A DNA stretch of 5,049 bases from Candidatus Nomurabacteria bacterium (GTDB lineage Bacteria; Patescibacteriota; Minisyncoccia; Phycocordibacterales; UBA9973), in NCBI GenBank assembly GCA_943356425.1, contig CALRFE010000012.1, forward strand, positions 9,107 through 14,155, in the 5' to 3' direction. The notes beneath the pieces were generated by a model. The model saw only the letters and a program-made list of their open reading frames with translations. It was not told the origin of the DNA and searched no databases. How positions within the stretch are numbered: the stretch's first letter is position 1; every line of letters begins with the position of its first letter. Below, piece by piece: positions 4,480-5,049 of this stretch. A program made the position numbers and the translations under genes.

Positions 4480-5049
4480 ATGTACCATCGTACATTTAGC
4501 CGTTCTTCGTCTTTGCGAAGTTCTGGCGGACGACCTCCATTCCGAGGACGCCCAAACAACAATTCTTCACGAGGGAATTCTCGTGGTGGAAGCCGATTCG
4601 CTGACAAGCGGATCGATGTTTCCCGATACATTAATACTGCGGTCGTAGCGGAAGCTCCGAAAGTATACGTGCCAAAGCATGCTTTTTCTGATTTCCAGAT
4701 TGAAGCGCGTTTGAAAGCAAGTATCGTAACTAAAGGCTATGTTACTCCGACTCCGATCCAAGACCAAGCGATCCCAAAAATTTTGGAAGGTGCTGACGTC
4801 GTTGGAATTGCAAACACCGGTACTGGTAAAACAGCCGCGTTTCTTATTCCGCTCATCAACAAGATCCTGCTCAACAAAAAAGAACAGGTACTCGTTGTCG
4901 TACCAACGCGCGAACTCGCACAGCAGATCGACGAAGAGCTCAAAGGATTTACCAAAGGTCTCTCGATCTTTTCTGTCTGTTGCGTTGGTGGATCAAACAT
5001 CAGTGCTCAGATCCGTGGACTCCGTTACTTCAACAACTTCGTCATCGGT
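4480..5049 (+). CDS. DEAD-box ATP-dependent RNA helicase, N-terminal part (runs off window)
   Basis: The first 190 codons of a DEAD-box helicase; the reading frame is open to the window edge. Residues 5-40 form a low-complexity Arg/Gly/Ser/Asn tail (RSSGGRPPFRGRP, SSRGNSRGGSR), unusual at this end, since bacterial DEAD-box proteins more often carry such tails at the C-terminus. The core then begins: aromatic F69/F72 in HAFSDF, Q motif with T-P-T-P-I-Q (89-94), motif I/Walker A A-N-T-G-T-G-K-T (111-118), motif Ia P-T-R-E-L-A (142-147) and the GG motif (170-171). The window ends just before the TPGR and DEAD motifs, so these cannot be checked. Role: ATP-driven unwinding of RNA, for ribosome assembly, mRNA turnover or cold adaptation. 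ATG 4480 has no Shine-Dalgarno but includes the whole tail and lies behind a strong promoter and long leader. Confidence 0.95.
   Translation, partial: MYHRTFSRSSSLRSSGGRPPFRGRPNNNSSRGNSRGGSRFADKRIDVSRYINTAVVAEAPKVYVPKHAFSDFQIEARLKASIVTKGYVTPTPIQDQAIPKILEGADVVGIANTGTGKTAAFLIPLINKILLNKKEQVLVVVPTRELAQQIDEELKGFTKGLSIFSVCCVGGSNISAQIRGLRYFNNFVIG

Noticed and set aside
1..5049. CRISPR arrays, tRNA or rRNA genes, prophage or IS genes, and UGA recoding as in SR1/Gracilibacteria.
   Set aside because: No spaced repeat series, cloverleaf or transposase signature was seen, and all complete genes read through without internal TGA, with TGA acting as the GIY-YIG gene's stop.

Overview
The window looks like a piece of a compact, AT-leaning genome from the Candidate Phyla Radiation (Patescibacteria, perhaps a Parcubacteria-like lineage). 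The pointers are a small Gly-rich protein with an exact CxxC-x17-CxxC zinc motif, a DEAD-box helicase with an Arg/Gly/Ser-rich N-terminal tail, tightly packed or overlapping genes, and few recognisable Shine-Dalgarno sites. The phylum call is an inference from protein character, not from a marker gene. All genes seen are on the + strand and use ordinary stop codons.

Layout: (1) 1-185, the C-terminal end of a PhnB-like VOC/glyoxalase-fold protein. (2) A sigma70-type promoter (211-239) drives the CxxC-x17-CxxC protein (295-834), closed by a textbook terminator (850-889). (3) A compact run of four genes follows: a small alpha/beta hydrolase (906-1505), a GIY-YIG nuclease-domain protein (1512-1763), a 7-TM protein with SWEET-like internal duplication (1763-2353), and a secreted/membrane-anchored coiled-coil protein with a C-terminal alpha/beta hydrolase domain (2343-3887). 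Spacings are 6 nt, 1-nt overlap and 11-nt overlap, so this is probably an operon. (4) A 108-aa single-TM protein (3895-4221) follows, probably with its own extended -10 promoter. (5) A long inverted repeat (4225-4295) probably terminates this block and abuts a near-consensus promoter (4295-4323). (6) A 150-nt structured leader precedes a DEAD-box RNA helicase (4480 to the window edge, truncated before the DEAD motif).

What stands out: the 7-TM protein repeats a G-[YF]-A-P-x-[IV]-R motif and a W-x3-N motif in both halves, in the 3+1+3 arrangement of SWEET transporters. The 514-aa protein is an unusual fusion that places a putative serine hydrolase on the cytoplasmic side of a membrane anchor. 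Two genes have a -10 hexamer ending exactly 6 nt before ATG, which predicts leaderless transcripts. Promoters are twice embedded in, or abutted to, the preceding terminator hairpin. The helicase leader holds two small hairpins presenting the same GCAAA loop. The CxxC protein and the helicase both carry Gly/Arg-rich tails and may both act on RNA; the function of the four-gene block is not known to me.
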